DNA of 64,000 nt from Candidatus Acetothermia bacterium (GTDB taxonomy: Bacteria; Bipolaricaulota; Bipolaricaulia; RBG-16-55-9): assembly GCA_016201405.1 (NCBI GenBank), contig JACQCZ010000015.1:62001-126000 (forward strand). The letters are read 5' to 3'. This document shows, in pieces, positions 1-8,729 of this stretch (its first letter is position 1; each line of letters opens with the position of its first letter). The position numbers were made by a program, and so were the translations under genes. Below the pieces are notes generated by a model. That model did not search any database. It worked only from the letters and a program-made list of their open reading frames with translations, and was not told the DNA's origin.

Positions 1-1435
1 CCAACCAGGCGCGAAGATGATCCGCTTCGGCTTCAAAATTGGAGAGTTCGGAATATTCTTCTCTTCTTTCTTGAAACCAGTCTGCCGATTTTTTGCATAC
101 TTCATTTACCCAATCTTTGTTCTTTTGCAAGGGTAGATCTTCACGTCTTACTTCCTGAACAAGCCTGTGAATTGCATAGCTCTCTTTGTCAGGATGCTTT
201 TGCAGTAGGCGTAGCGAAGCACCCAAACTAAGAGCATTTCGCAACTTGGCCTCATCCTCATGAATTATGAGGTCTTTCATAAGCGGGAAACCCATTGGTG
301 CAGAACCGCTCCAAGTCAGAAGATTAAGAATTTCAGCAAGCTTTGGTTCTTCCTCCAAAATCTTCTCGCTAACTTTCAGCGTCGAATACAAATCTTTGTC
401 GTGTTTTGTAAAGCTGCCTTTCAGAAATTGAGGAGGTAACGCGATTTTTAGGCTCGTTTCAAGCAATCCAGCATACTCTGTCCAATTCAACTGTCGATAT
501 CTGACAAAAGCACCTGCTATTTCAAGAGCCAATGGCAAACCATCTAGCTTTTCTATTATTTCATCAACAGCCTTCTTTTCCTCTTCAGAAATCGGCTCTT
601 TACCCACTTCTTGAGTCAACAGTTTGTAGGAATCTTTTGGATTTAGCTTATCAATGGGTACAGAAATGAACCCAGGTTGTTCATTGCGACCGGTGACAAG
701 AATGTGAGGGTTGGCTTCAGTTGTAGGAAGGTAAGGCTCAATATCTTTCAGCTCAACAAGATTATCAAAAACTACCAGGCATTCTGAGAACGACCTCAAA
801 CGATGGATCGCTATACTTAGCTTGTCTTTATGTTCAGACAAAGGTGCAATCCATCTTGCCTCTTCAGCAATCCCGACTAGTTGCGCGGCAATATCCTGGT
901 CAGCATTGAGCCAGATCACACCATTTGGATACTCGTCCTTAAATCGATGGGCATATTCAACAGCCAGTTGAGTCTTTCCTAGCCCACCTAAACCCTGGAA
1001 AATTGCGGTTTGGCCTATCGCAGTAGGCTTCCCGCTTGTTAGTTGATCGCGAACTTTAGCCAGTGAAGTATCACGTCCAATGACCTGATCGCCTTTTTGT
1101 CGGAATGGAATATGAACAATTCGATTTTTGCGATCATATTTGATTTCTGATTCAACAGTTTTTTTCTTCTCTTCATCTTTGGAAGTTGACGGAGTCGTTT
1201 TTGAATTCTTAGCATATTGAGCCAGCTCTCCAAGAAGCTCAATTTGTGGAACACCGAAATCCTCGAATGTAACAACCTCCAAAGAAAGTAGATTTAGTCT
1301 CTTTATTTCATCACTCTGTGACTCTCGTACCAAAACATAGTGTGGTCCATTAGATCCTTTGTATATTTCACTGACTGCTTTTAGCTGCAGACCAAAATGC
1401 TCATCTTGTAAACTGAATCCGATAAACAAAAGAGT
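1..1435 (-). pseudogene. STAND (NB-ARC-like) ATPase body of a SIR2-STAND protein, out of frame with its N-terminus and cut by the window edge
   Basis: Minus-strand reading from about 1435 down to base 1 is open in one frame. It encodes the end of a SIR2-like fold (IGFSLQDEHFG), a linker, then an NB-ARC/STAND NTPase. The P-loop reads GLGGLGKTQLA (about 975-1007), Walker B reads LVVFDNL (about 755-775), the sensor-like stretch is VTGRN, and the GLPLAL motif typical of NB-ARC lies near 535. A helical region follows, consistent with the start of a repeat sensor domain, and the gene runs off the window. It has no start of its own. It is the continuation of the SIR2 gene at 1401-2081, shifted by one frame near 1439-1441. 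Known SIR2-STAND proteins (Avs5-like and related) are phage-defence NAD+ hydrolases that oligomerise on sensing. That role here is inferred. Confidence 0.8.
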
Positions 1436-2081
1436 GTGAAACAAGGAAAGATCTTAACGTCTCCAAAGCAGCTTTATAAACGCCTTCGATTCCTTCCTTT
1501 TCTGGATAGAGAAATTTGTACCCATCAGGTGTCAAGATTAGGTCGGATGCATTATCTATTTGACCATGCAGATGCCAGATGGTGGGTTTCTTCGCCCCAT
1601 TTCGCAAGGCATCAGCCTGTTCAGCGGGTGCTTCAATGTCCCATTCAGCCAAATTGGCAGAATCACCACATGACCACCTCAGTACTCGATCATAATTAGT
1701 CGGTATGATGAGATTGCTACCGAGTTCCCACACAAGTTTTGCTAACTTCAAACTTTCGTCTTCCACATCATCTTTTGAGTGATCAAATTGGCTTTTCAGA
1801 AATTTTGCCCACAATCCTCCTTTCAAACCCTGTCTCGCTCGTTGTGCCGCCAACAAAAGATCAGGTTCCGGCAAATGCAACTCGCTCTTTATGGAGTTTG
1901 CGAATACGGATTTGTCGTTTGCATCTAGCTCTTTGCAAGCGTTCTCAAGAAGTTGTTTCCAGCTTGGGAAGAGGCTCTTCTGCAAGCCCTTTCGTTTGAC
2001 TGCGATTGAAACACCAGCGCCTACAAAAGGAATAACTTGACCTTGCTCTATGCTTTCTTGAAGGTCCTTTGGGATTGCCAT
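1401..2081 (-). CDS. SIR2-like NADase N-terminal domain (frameshifted fragment of SIR2-STAND gene)
   Basis: This is a 226-residue product with SIR2_2-type landmarks: GAGVS at residues 21-25 (nucleotide-binding glycine loop), TNYD at 128-131 and HLHG at 170-173 (catalytic histidine region). The family cleaves NAD+ and is common as the effector of bacterial immune proteins. The last dozen residues are nonsense. The expected family motif (LLFIGFSLQDEHFG) is encoded in the next frame, beginning about 1435 and continuing into the STAND ATPase body. One extra base in the AAA at 1439-1441 (plus strand) explains the shift, so either the gene is inactive or the sequence has an error. A purine-rich AAGGAGG lies well upstream of the ATG, too far to act as a normal ribosome site. 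Confidence 0.8.
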   Translation of the reverse strand: MAIPKDLQESIEQGQVIPFVGAGVSIAVKRKGLQKSLFPSWKQLLENACKELDANDKSVFANSIKSELHLPEPDLLLAAQRARQGLKGGLWAKFLKSQFDHSKDDVEDESLKLAKLVWELGSNLIIPTNYDRVLRWSCGDSANLAEWDIEAPAEQADALRNGAKKPTIWHLHGQIDNASDLILTPDGYKFLYPEKEGIEGVYKAALETLRSFLVSHSFVYRIQFTR

Positions 2082-2216
2082 ATATCAGCCAGGTCCGACT
2101 AAAGCTACCTCCTTTTTCACGCCATTTCTAACCTTTAGAGATGATAATACCCATGAGCCTTCTATACAAGACCAATGAAGGCAATCTTCCTAAATCTAGT
2201 TGAGTTTAATTGAAGT

Positions 2217-2771
2217 TTACTGTTGCTTCGCCTTCCATGCAGTAACCTGGCCCGCCTGTTCTGCTTTGCCCTTGTGCGTAATCTCTAGAATAGATTCATC
2301 TTCGGGTGTCAGATAGACCGAGCGCGCCTGCGAATCATAGATCACCACATGGCCAGCCATTGCATCCTGCGGAACCTTTCCAGTTGGGAAGGTATCAAAG
2401 ATGATCACGGCTTCGCGAAGCTCATTCTTGATTGTCTTGTAGTCATAATCGAGCCGTACCAGCTCCTGACCCGGATAGTAGTAGCTGGCATTGAGTGCGT
2501 GTCGCTGGATCTTGTCAAACGAATTCTCTTCCAGATAGCCATCGAGTTTGCAGGCGCCCGCGTGGCACTGCATCCCACGAATGATCATTTTGTACTCCAG
2601 CAGATCGTTTTTGATCGCTTCCATATGCAGGATCAGATTCCACGTCCCGGTCATATCCCGCCCGCTGGAGCTTGGATTACTGCCCGTTCCAGCTGCGATG
2701 TTTGGATAAAGATTGCAGCCTGCTACAAGCAGGGGCAGCAACAGAATCAGACTTACCCAACCTCTCCTCAT
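2217..2771 (-). CDS. Small secreted lipoprotein, function unknown
   Basis: Start chosen at 2771 rather than the longer open frame because GGAGG sits 8 bases before this ATG, and the product then begins with a textbook lipoprotein signal: two arginines, a hydrophobic stretch, and lipobox LVAGC, so Cys-19 would be lipidated. The mature part of about 165 residues has a Gly/Ser-rich linker and then a soluble domain with no family I recognise. Two cysteines in MQCHAGACK might form a disulfide. The divergent neighbour is the SIR2-STAND gene, and the GNAT gene lies upstream on the same strand, about 110 bases away. The prediction of an envelope-anchored protein is firm. No activity can be assigned. 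Confidence 0.75.
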   Translation of the reverse strand: MRRGWVSLILLLPLLVAGCNLYPNIAAGTGSNPSSSGRDMTGTWNLILHMEAIKNDLLEYKMIIRGMQCHAGACKLDGYLEENSFDKIQRHALNASYYYPGQELVRLDYDYKTIKNELREAVIIFDTFPTGKVPQDAMAGHVVIYDSQARSVYLTPEDESILEITHKGKAEQAGQVTAWKAKQQ

Positions 2772-2882
2772 GATGATGACCTCCAAATTTTGGATAAGTC
2801 CATTATATATCGGCAAAGAGTCAAAGGGGCGCACGAAATCGCGAGCGCCCACCCAGTCAGATCATTCTCGCAAAAGCATGGG

Positions 2883-3845
2883 TCACTTTTGAATCTCCCT
2901 CATAAAGCTAAGCCAGGCCGGTCGCGGCTGAAAGCCCAATCTAAGATTGATCTGATACATCGGGTTGTTCTCTTCATTATCGGTCTCAATCTGTGTGATG
3001 CCCAGTCTGCGGGCGGCGGCAATCGCCTGAAGCTTGACAGCCGTACAGATTCCCAGGCGGCGGTAGCTGCGCATCACACCCGTGAGCCCTGTGTTGAGCT
3101 TGCCCGGCTTTCCCGGCATCTTCCATAGATTGCTATAGCCAACATATTTGTCGCCATCCAGCGCAATGATCCAGCCCTCTTTGAAGAGATTCGGGTGCTG
3201 ATAGACCTGTTTGTCATAAGTCTCCAGCGGGATCTGCGATGGTGGCTCGGGTGAAGGAACATCCTGCACAATCTGCCAGCGCAGATCGAGGATCTTCTGC
3301 TTCCAATCGGGATCAGACTTCTCTAGCTCTGCCAGCGGGCGGAACCTGATGCCGTGCTCTTTTGCTTTATCCATAGAACTCGCAAATGGAGCAGGATCAA
3401 ATTTCGTCACATCCAAAAGCGAGATAGGAATCCGCATCACTTGCTTGAAGCCACGCTTCTCCAAAAAGCGAATCCCCTGCGGCTTGTCCTCGCGGGAGCT
3501 GGCCACAAACTTGGCTGCGCCAAGCCCCGCAAGCTTTTCCATCACATACTCATAGAACGCAGCTCCAATCCCCTTTCGCTCATGCTTGGGGTGGACCCTG
3601 CACGAGATCATGTACTTCCCCGGCTGATAGGACCAATAGGTCTCCTCATACCAGCCGAAGGCGACGATCTCGCCATTCAGCTCGGCAACTACAGACTGCG
3701 AAACATATTTGGGGTCCTGCGTCTCATCTTCAAATCTGAATTCTTCTGCGGTAGTGGCATAGTCCGGCCATACGCTGCCATCGAGTTTGGCAATGGCCTG
3801 GTATTCTGCATCTGTGGGCTGAAACTCTCGAATTGCCAATTTCAT
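2883..3845 (-). CDS. Tandem-domain GNAT N-acetyltransferase
   Basis: The 320-residue protein contains two GNAT folds in a row. The first, about residues 1-160, shows the acetyl-CoA pyrophosphate-loop motif as HERKGIGAAF. The second, about 165-320, carries the weaker YRRLGICTAV loop and the family-typical C-terminal NEENNPMYQINLRLGF stretch. GNAT enzymes transfer acetyl from acetyl-CoA to amines of small molecules or proteins. The substrate cannot be read from sequence. The second domain is the better preserved of the two at its C-terminal end. No obvious operon partner exists: the gene is followed by the lipoprotein with a short gap and preceded by a long intergenic region. Confidence 0.88.
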   Translation of the reverse strand: MKLAIREFQPTDAEYQAIAKLDGSVWPDYATTAEEFRFEDETQDPKYVSQSVVAELNGEIVAFGWYEETYWSYQPGKYMISCRVHPKHERKGIGAAFYEYVMEKLAGLGAAKFVASSREDKPQGIRFLEKRGFKQVMRIPISLLDVTKFDPAPFASSMDKAKEHGIRFRPLAELEKSDPDWKQKILDLRWQIVQDVPSPEPPSQIPLETYDKQVYQHPNLFKEGWIIALDGDKYVGYSNLWKMPGKPGKLNTGLTGVMRSYRRLGICTAVKLQAIAAARRLGITQIETDNEENNPMYQINLRLGFQPRPAWLSFMREIQK

Positions 3846-3967
3846 GCTGCTCCTTCCGAATCAACTTGAGCTGCTTGTGCTCAATCAAAATAACGTACAG
3901 TCAGTGTCGGAGCCTGATCAAGCTCCATCTGCCGTTCTTATTGTATTTGAATTTGAAAGTCAGAAAC

Positions 3968-3995
3968 GGCGCTAGAGATCGGGGGATCTCGCGCC
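3968..3995. other. Strong intergenic hairpin between GNAT gene and toxin-antitoxin operon
   Basis: GGCGC, a two-base bulge, GAGATC, loop GGGG, GATCTC and GCGCC form an 11-bp stem in the 390-bp gap 3846-4235. It has no T-tract, so it is not a standard terminator. It lies upstream of both flanking genes and could be part of a leader or a DNA-binding site. Besides this hairpin and the toxin-antitoxin promoter and operator, I see nothing else in the gap. Confidence 0.45.
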
Positions 3996-4162
3996 GCCAG
4001 TTGAAAAGCCTTGTCTCAGAATAGCGCTGAAGATCCCTTAGATCCCTCGGAGAGCTGGATACACAGTGATGAAATTATCATGTGAATCACCTTCCTTAAT
4101 CTAAGAGATTAGAAACATTTTAATAAAAGAGGTTTGGGGAGTCAACTTGCTATTATACTTGG

Positions 4163-4190
4163 TTGACAGCCCAGCACTTTGAGCTATACT
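4163..4190 (+). promoter_or_regulatory. Sigma70-type promoter of the RHH/PIN operon
   Basis: Consensus -35 TTGACA (4163-4168), 16-bp spacer and -10 TATACT (4185-4190). The predicted start site (about 4197) falls at the edge of the palindrome at 4198-4217, so a repressor bound there would block initiation. Confidence 0.75.
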
Positions 4191-4197
4191 ATCATCA

Positions 4198-4217
4198 CGT
4201 AATTGTGGACAATTACG
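4198..4217. promoter_or_regulatory. Palindromic operator of the toxin-antitoxin operon
   Basis: Perfect inverted repeat CGTAATTG-TGGA-CAATTACG, with 8-bp arms and a 4-bp spacer, placed just after the -10 box and before the antitoxin start. Ribbon-helix-helix antitoxins typically bind such sites to autorepress their operon. That use here is inferred from position. Confidence 0.7.
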
Positions 4218-4235
4218 AATGAGAAGGTGACCTCA

Positions 4236-4490
4236 ATGTCCATGCAGACAGTCCAAGTTCGCCTCACGGCTGAACAACTAAAGAGCATTGATGAGAAAGT
4301 CAAAGCGGGAGTCTATCAGAGCCGATCTGAAGCGATTCGCGACTACATTCGCAAAGCAGATTTTTTCGAATCACTCAACCAATTTAGGAAGATAGCCTCA
4401 GAAGCAGGTCTCTCTGAAGAAGAGATTTGGAAAGATGACAAAACATCTCGCAAGGCTCTTTATAAAAAGATGTTTAAGAAGACTGCATGA
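4236..4490 (+). CDS. Ribbon-helix-helix (CopG/ParD-like) antitoxin
   Basis: The 84-residue protein starts at 4236, with GAGAAGGTGA just upstream; the frame is open further 5' but without a ribosome site. The N-terminal strand MQTVQVRLTAEQL, followed by helices containing YQSRSEAIRDYIR, is the RHH DNA-binding fold. The C-terminal half is charged and likely wraps the partner toxin. Its stop overlaps the start of the PIN gene by four bases (ATGA), so the two are translationally coupled. The operator palindrome lies 20 bases upstream. It probably represses the operon and neutralises the downstream nuclease. Confidence 0.88.
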   Translation: MSMQTVQVRLTAEQLKSIDEKVKAGVYQSRSEAIRDYIRKADFFESLNQFRKIASEAGLSEEEIWKDDKTSRKALYKKMFKKTA

Positions 4491-4924
4491 AGATTCTTCT
4501 TGACACAAACGTGCTCTTCTCAGGATTGGGATTTCAGGGCGTCGTTGGCCGGCTTCTGGAAACTCTCGTCACCAAGGATCACACCATTGTAACGAGTGAA
4601 TTTATTCTTGAAGAATTGCGAGAGAAAATTCGCATAAAGTTCAAGGGTCCACAAAAAGCTCAAGCCCTTGACCTGTTACTTCACATCTTGGCTCAAATTG
4701 ACTTGGATGTGAAAGCTGCTGAAACATATCGCGGGAAGTTGGCTCTCGCCGAAACATTCGTGCCGGAGCAAGATGCACCGATACTTGCATTGGCTATGCT
4801 GGACGAGGTCGATTATTTCGTGACTGGGGATCTAACTCATTTTCAAAGTAACCCAAACATCACGGCCATGCCCTGGAGAACGAAGATTCTAAGCCCTCGT
4901 GAGCTGTTAGAATTGCTAACGTAG
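4487..4924 (+). CDS. PIN-domain toxin ribonuclease
   Basis: The 145-residue PIN domain belongs to the 'putative toxin component, PIN family' type. It begins with the strand MKILLDTNVLFSGL carrying the first metal-binding Asp. Further acidic residues lie at EFILEELREK, EQDAPILALA and VTGDLTHF, giving the expected set of carboxylates for Mg2+-dependent RNA cleavage. VapC-like toxins cut tRNA or rRNA loops; the target here is unknown. Co-translated with the RHH antitoxin (4-bp overlap). It ends just before the convergent amidase gene. Confidence 0.88.
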   Translation: MKILLDTNVLFSGLGFQGVVGRLLETLVTKDHTIVTSEFILEELREKIRIKFKGPQKAQALDLLLHILAQIDLDVKAAETYRGKLALAETFVPEQDAPILALAMLDEVDYFVTGDLTHFQSNPNITAMPWRTKILSPRELLELLT

Positions 4925-4927
4925 AGC

Positions 4928-6559
4928 TTAGAAATTCATCTTCGGCTGCCGTTTATGAAAGTCGGTCGCATCCTGCAACGCTTTGGCCACTGTGAGCACA
5001 TCGCCCTCGTGGTAGAGCTGCCCCATAAAGGTGATGCTGCTGGCCGGCGTTCCCTTGCGGGAGAAGCCATTAGGAATGACAACGCAAGGATGACCCGTCA
5101 GGTTCGTCAAGGTGAGATTGTTCGCTCTGAAAGAGGGACAGACATAGACATCCACTGTCTTGAAAATATCCATCATCTGCCGCATCAACAATGTCCGCAC
5201 GCGGTTGGCCTGGATGTACTCTACGGCTGGAATCAGCCTGGCCATGCGGAAGAGGTTCGGCCATGAATCCTTCGCCTGGCGTGCCAATAAATCATCTTTG
5301 TTGCTGCGAGTCAGATCATCAAAGGCGGCCGCCGCCTCTGCAACCAGAATGAGCCGCATCGCTGCCCAAGGGAGATCCGGCAACTCGATAGGAACAAGCT
5401 TGACCCCTAGAGACTTCAATACTTTTAAGGTCTGCTTATCAAAAATGAGACTATCGCTCTCTTTTTCAAAGGCGCTCTTTACATAGCCGATCTTCAGGCT
5501 TTTGATTCTCTGCTTCACATCCCAGCTGAATGGATGATCCGAAGTCGCCATGTCTCGCGGATCGGGTCCATAGATCGAATTGAACACAACGGCACAATCT
5601 TCCACAGCTCGGCAGATCGGTCCGATCTTATCCATGCTCCAGCTGAGCGCCATCACGCCGTGGCGGCTGACGCGCCCAAAAGTCGGACGCAGCCCGGTTG
5701 TGCCGCAGCGATGCGAGGGCGAGACGATTGAGCCCAGCGTCTCAGAGCCAATTGAAAAGCCGACCAGTCCTCCGGCAGCAGCAGAGGCCGGACCTGCTGA
5801 AGAGCCGCTGGAGCCCTCTTTCAGATTCCAAGGGCTTTTCGTAGTTCCGCCAAACCAGACGTCGCCATAGGCCAGCGAGCCAGTCGTTAGCTTACCCAGC
5901 AGCACTGCGCCTGCCTCTTCGAGTCTTTCAACAACAGCCGCATCATAATTAAAAATCTGATCTTTGTACGGCTTTGCGCCCCAGGTCGTTGGATAGCCCT
6001 TGACAGCCAACAAATCTTTGGCACCCCACGGGATGCCATGAAGAGTACCTCTGTACTTTCCTTTGGCAATCTCGCGATCGGCGCGTTTCGCCTGTTTGAG
6101 AGCCAAATCTTCCGTGAGCGTGACCACACACTTGAGCTTGGGATCAAAGCGCTTTAGCCGATCCAGGTACATCTCGGTCAGCTCCATGGAGCTGACTTTG
6201 CGGCTCTTGATCAGCTTTGCCAGATGTGTGACCGGATAGAAGGCGAGCTCTTCCAGATCTTTATCTTTTGGCCGCTTCAGATCAGGAACATTGCTCAGCC
6301 TGAGAGACCGACTCTGATTCTTTGGCTTGACTCCGTCTAGGTTGGGGTTGAAGTGAAGCGCGGGCGGCACGTTATTCCCGAGCGAAATCTCTCGCAGCTT
6401 CTTATACTGCTCAAGGCGCTCGCTCAGCTCTTCAAGCATCAACTCACGCTCGGAGTCTGTGAATTTTAAGCCGATGATCTGCTCGGCAGCCTGAATCTGT
6501 TCCGGATTGACCTTTGGCTTCAGCTTAGGTCTTTTGGAAGGATTGGTCATTTCAGTCAA
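4928..6559 (-). CDS. Amidase signature (GatA-like) family enzyme
   Basis: The 543-residue protein belongs to the amidase signature family, with the Ser-cisSer-Lys triad readable as K181 (GIPWGAKDLLA), S253 (within GSSGSSAGP) and S277 (GSETLGSIVSP). The usual GG before the nucleophile is LG here. An N-terminal extension of about 100 residues, rich in Lys and Glu, precedes the catalytic fold and lacks a signal peptide. It also differs from GatA in this extension, and no gatB is adjacent (gatC is 55 kb away), so a free-standing amide or nitrogen-scavenging hydrolase is more likely than tRNA amidotransferase. An alternative start three codons in is possible. It converges on the toxin-antitoxin operon. 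Confidence 0.85.
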   Translation of the reverse strand: MTEMTNPSKRPKLKPKVNPEQIQAAEQIIGLKFTDSERELMLEELSERLEQYKKLREISLGNNVPPALHFNPNLDGVKPKNQSRSLRLSNVPDLKRPKDKDLEELAFYPVTHLAKLIKSRKVSSMELTEMYLDRLKRFDPKLKCVVTLTEDLALKQAKRADREIAKGKYRGTLHGIPWGAKDLLAVKGYPTTWGAKPYKDQIFNYDAAVVERLEEAGAVLLGKLTTGSLAYGDVWFGGTTKSPWNLKEGSSGSSAGPASAAAGGLVGFSIGSETLGSIVSPSHRCGTTGLRPTFGRVSRHGVMALSWSMDKIGPICRAVEDCAVVFNSIYGPDPRDMATSDHPFSWDVKQRIKSLKIGYVKSAFEKESDSLIFDKQTLKVLKSLGVKLVPIELPDLPWAAMRLILVAEAAAAFDDLTRSNKDDLLARQAKDSWPNLFRMARLIPAVEYIQANRVRTLLMRQMMDIFKTVDVYVCPSFRANNLTLTNLTGHPCVVIPNGFSRKGTPASSITFMGQLYHEGDVLTVAKALQDATDFHKRQPKMNF

Positions 6560-6612
6560 TCATTTTTTTCCGAAATTTCCCCACTTTGCTAGAAGCGTCG
6601 ACGATTCCGAAC

Positions 6613-7542
6613 TCAACTGGGTAATATTGTTTCTAATGTTTCTTTTATCCCAAGTCTCTCTCCATTAAAATACGAAAAACTGCTGGTGAAAATGACGTTC
6701 ATTTTCCTTACCTTCGTGTTTAAGTATGAAATCAGATCCTCAAATTGGTCTTTAGTATAATTTCCCCCTTCCTTCAACTCGTCTTCAGTAAGCGGTTTTA
6801 TAAAGAATACTTTATCATCACCAAATCCAAGTCTTTCGATCTTCCGTATTACGTCATCATCAATTGCGACGACTGTTGAGTGCGCAAACAAATCAGCTTT
6901 TGTGAAAACTAACCCAACTGGTCTATAGCGGAGATCAGTCTTCCCCTCTGAATAATATTCCTCTATGTGTTGCCAAGCAGCTCTAATAGCACTTTTGACC
7001 CTCGCAACATAGTCTCTGTTCGTCCGATAATCTAACATTGGAGCTAAATCTACAACAAATAGAAATGCATCGGCTTCCATTACCCATTTAAAAAATTCAG
7101 TGTCATGGAACCACATCTCAGTTTCATATGCCAATTTCTCTGATGCCTCCCCAGGGAAATCTCCAATTTGTATTTTGTAGGTCTTCTTTAAGATTCCTTG
7201 CCCAAGGGTAATATCTGTACGATATGCAAATAAGTCCTGATCTGTTGTTGGCCCCAAATTTCTCCCTACTTCAAGGCGTCTTAAATCTTCATTAATCTTC
7301 TCAATTGTAGTTTTTCCTCTAATTATAGTTTGAATTTTTAACTTCCCAGCAAATAACTCTCCGAAAAGTCGAGTGATTAACGTCGTTTTCCCTGCCTTGG
7401 GAAAACCAATCACGGCTACATTCCATGCACGTGGGATATTCCTGCCTAGAGTTTGCCTCACGAGGAAAAATATAGCGATAAAGAGCATAGGGGCAAGGAC
7501 TGCGACTAAGATAGAAACTAACCAACTGAACTGAATGAACAT
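6613..7542 (-). CDS. Membrane-anchored TRAFAC-type small GTPase
   Basis: The 309-residue protein has an N-terminal transmembrane helix (about residues 8-28) followed by a cytosolic GTPase domain. The P-loop is GFPKAGKT (46-53), the G3 region GDFPG (127-131), and the G4-like motif TKAD (214-217) follows the strand GLVF. The hydrophobic strand LFVVDLAP is typical of Ras-like folds. Its ATG overlaps the stop of the preceding membrane-protein gene (TGATG), so the two proteins are co-translated and probably form a membrane complex. Base composition is AT-richer by eye than the flanking genes, suggesting acquisition. Role unknown. GTPase/membrane pairs of this kind occur in mobile defence or conflict modules, but I cannot place this one in a named system. 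Confidence 0.75.
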   Translation of the reverse strand: MFIQFSWLVSILVAVLAPMLFIAIFFLVRQTLGRNIPRAWNVAVIGFPKAGKTTLITRLFGELFAGKLKIQTIIRGKTTIEKINEDLRRLEVGRNLGPTTDQDLFAYRTDITLGQGILKKTYKIQIGDFPGEASEKLAYETEMWFHDTEFFKWVMEADAFLFVVDLAPMLDYRTNRDYVARVKSAIRAAWQHIEEYYSEGKTDLRYRPVGLVFTKADLFAHSTVVAIDDDVIRKIERLGFGDDKVFFIKPLTEDELKEGGNYTKDQFEDLISYLNTKVRKMNVIFTSSFSYFNGERLGIKETLETILPS

Positions 7543-8036
7543 CAGATCTTTACCCCCAGCTTATAGCTTCGCTGAACTTGAATAATTTGGGGGACTAATA
7601 CAGCGAATACGTATGCAACGGTTATACATCGAAATATGGTCAGTGGCCCTACCGCGAAGCTGTCACCTCTATCAGCTAAAGCTTTAAGAGCAATTATTAA
7701 CATGAAAGACACTGAACTGCCAAACCCAAAGTAATACAATCGTTGAGCAATTACTTTAATATTTTCAAGAACCTCATCATTCGCTAGAAGGTGCTCATTG
7801 TTGATCAAGCTTTGCTGAGTAAAACGACAGATAAATGTGAAAGAAATGGCTAATGTTGCAATATTGAATGTCTCCAAATTCATTCGATAGCCTAGCAATA
7901 CGAATCTTATGATCCCCTCTAGCAAAAAAGGGACCAATGGCATGATTAAGTGCACTTCAACCCATATTTTCGTTTTCCCTTTGGCTAATATGCTCATCAA
8001 CCCGCGATGAACTGTCTCCATGTAGAGAAAAGGCAT
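7542..8036 (-). CDS. Four-helix integral membrane protein coupled to the GTPase
   Basis: The 164-residue protein has about four hydrophobic segments (roughly residues 30-50, 58-75, 100-125, 130-150), separated by short polar loops. No family is recognised. It lies first in a two-gene unit and its stop overlaps the GTPase start by one base. The gap of about 170 bp upstream (8037-8204) separates it from msrA and is AT-rich. It is likely the membrane partner of the GTPase, perhaps a pore or scaffold. That is an inference from coupling and topology only. Confidence 0.65.
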   Translation of the reverse strand: MPFLYMETVHRGLMSILAKGKTKIWVEVHLIMPLVPFLLEGIIRFVLLGYRMNLETFNIATLAISFTFICRFTQQSLINNEHLLANDEVLENIKVIAQRLYYFGFGSSVSFMLIIALKALADRGDSFAVGPLTIFRCITVAYVFAVLVPQIIQVQRSYKLGVKI

Positions 8037-8204
8037 TTAGCCTTTTCTCAAAAATCTGATTATGGAAGTACTTTTGACTTGCAACAGCACATCAATTCAA
8101 AAGAACTCAACATCAACTCACCATGCTCCTGAGATTTGAGACGAAACCAAATCGCAAGAAATATATCATAATGTATTTTATGAGTCAACTTGTGATGACT
8201 TTGA

Positions 8205-8684
8205 TTAGTGAAGATTACAGCTAGCTAATCCGCGCTTTTCCAGATAGCGCTGGTGGTACTCTTCAGCTTTGCAGAATTCGCCAGCCGGGACAATCTCAGT
8301 CGCAATTTCCGAATGGAAGCGGTGGCTCGCGTTCAGCTTCTCTTTTGAGGCTTTGGCTGCGGCCTCCTGCTCGGGACTGTGATAAAAGATTGCCGAGCGA
8401 TACTGAGACCCGACATCAGGCCCCTGTCTATGAAACTGCGTCGGGTCATGTGAGTTCCAGAAGAGGTCGAGCAGTTGCTCATAGCTCACTTTGCTGGAGT
8501 CATATTCAATGTGGACGACTTCGGCGTGACCTGTCCAGCCCGTGCAGACCTCTTTGTAGCTGGGGTTCTTGGTCGTGCCGCCCATGAAGCCAACGGCAGT
8601 GTTTGTTACGCCATCAATCTGCTGGAAAGCCGCTTCCACTCCCCAGAAGCAGCCTGCGCCAAATGTCGCCTTTTCTGTTTTCAT
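8205..8684 (-). CDS. msrA: Peptide methionine (S)-S-oxide reductase
   Basis: The 159-residue protein reduces methionine-S-sulfoxide in proteins and free methionine using thioredoxin. The catalytic signature GCFWG is at residues 11-15 with nucleophile Cys-12. Family-conserved stretches ([30 protein letters not shown]) follow, and a resolving Cys (156) sits near the C-terminus. Full length for the cytosolic form, without a signal peptide. It stands alone; no msrB is adjacent. AGGAG precedes the ATG at the expected distance. Confidence 0.96.
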   Translation of the reverse strand: MKTEKATFGAGCFWGVEAAFQQIDGVTNTAVGFMGGTTKNPSYKEVCTGWTGHAEVVHIEYDSSKVSYEQLLDLFWNSHDPTQFHRQGPDVGSQYRSAIFYHSPEQEAAAKASKEKLNASHRFHSEIATEIVPAGEFCKAEEYHQRYLEKRGLASCNLH

Positions 8685-8729
8685 GGATTGAGACTCCTTT
8701 CGCTATTTCACCTTGTGAAGCTGATCGAG

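Noticed and set aside
2349-3128. Plus-strand open frame of 259 codons across the lipoprotein and GNAT genes
   Set aside because: Antisense to two well-supported genes, no ribosome site and no recognisable protein motif.
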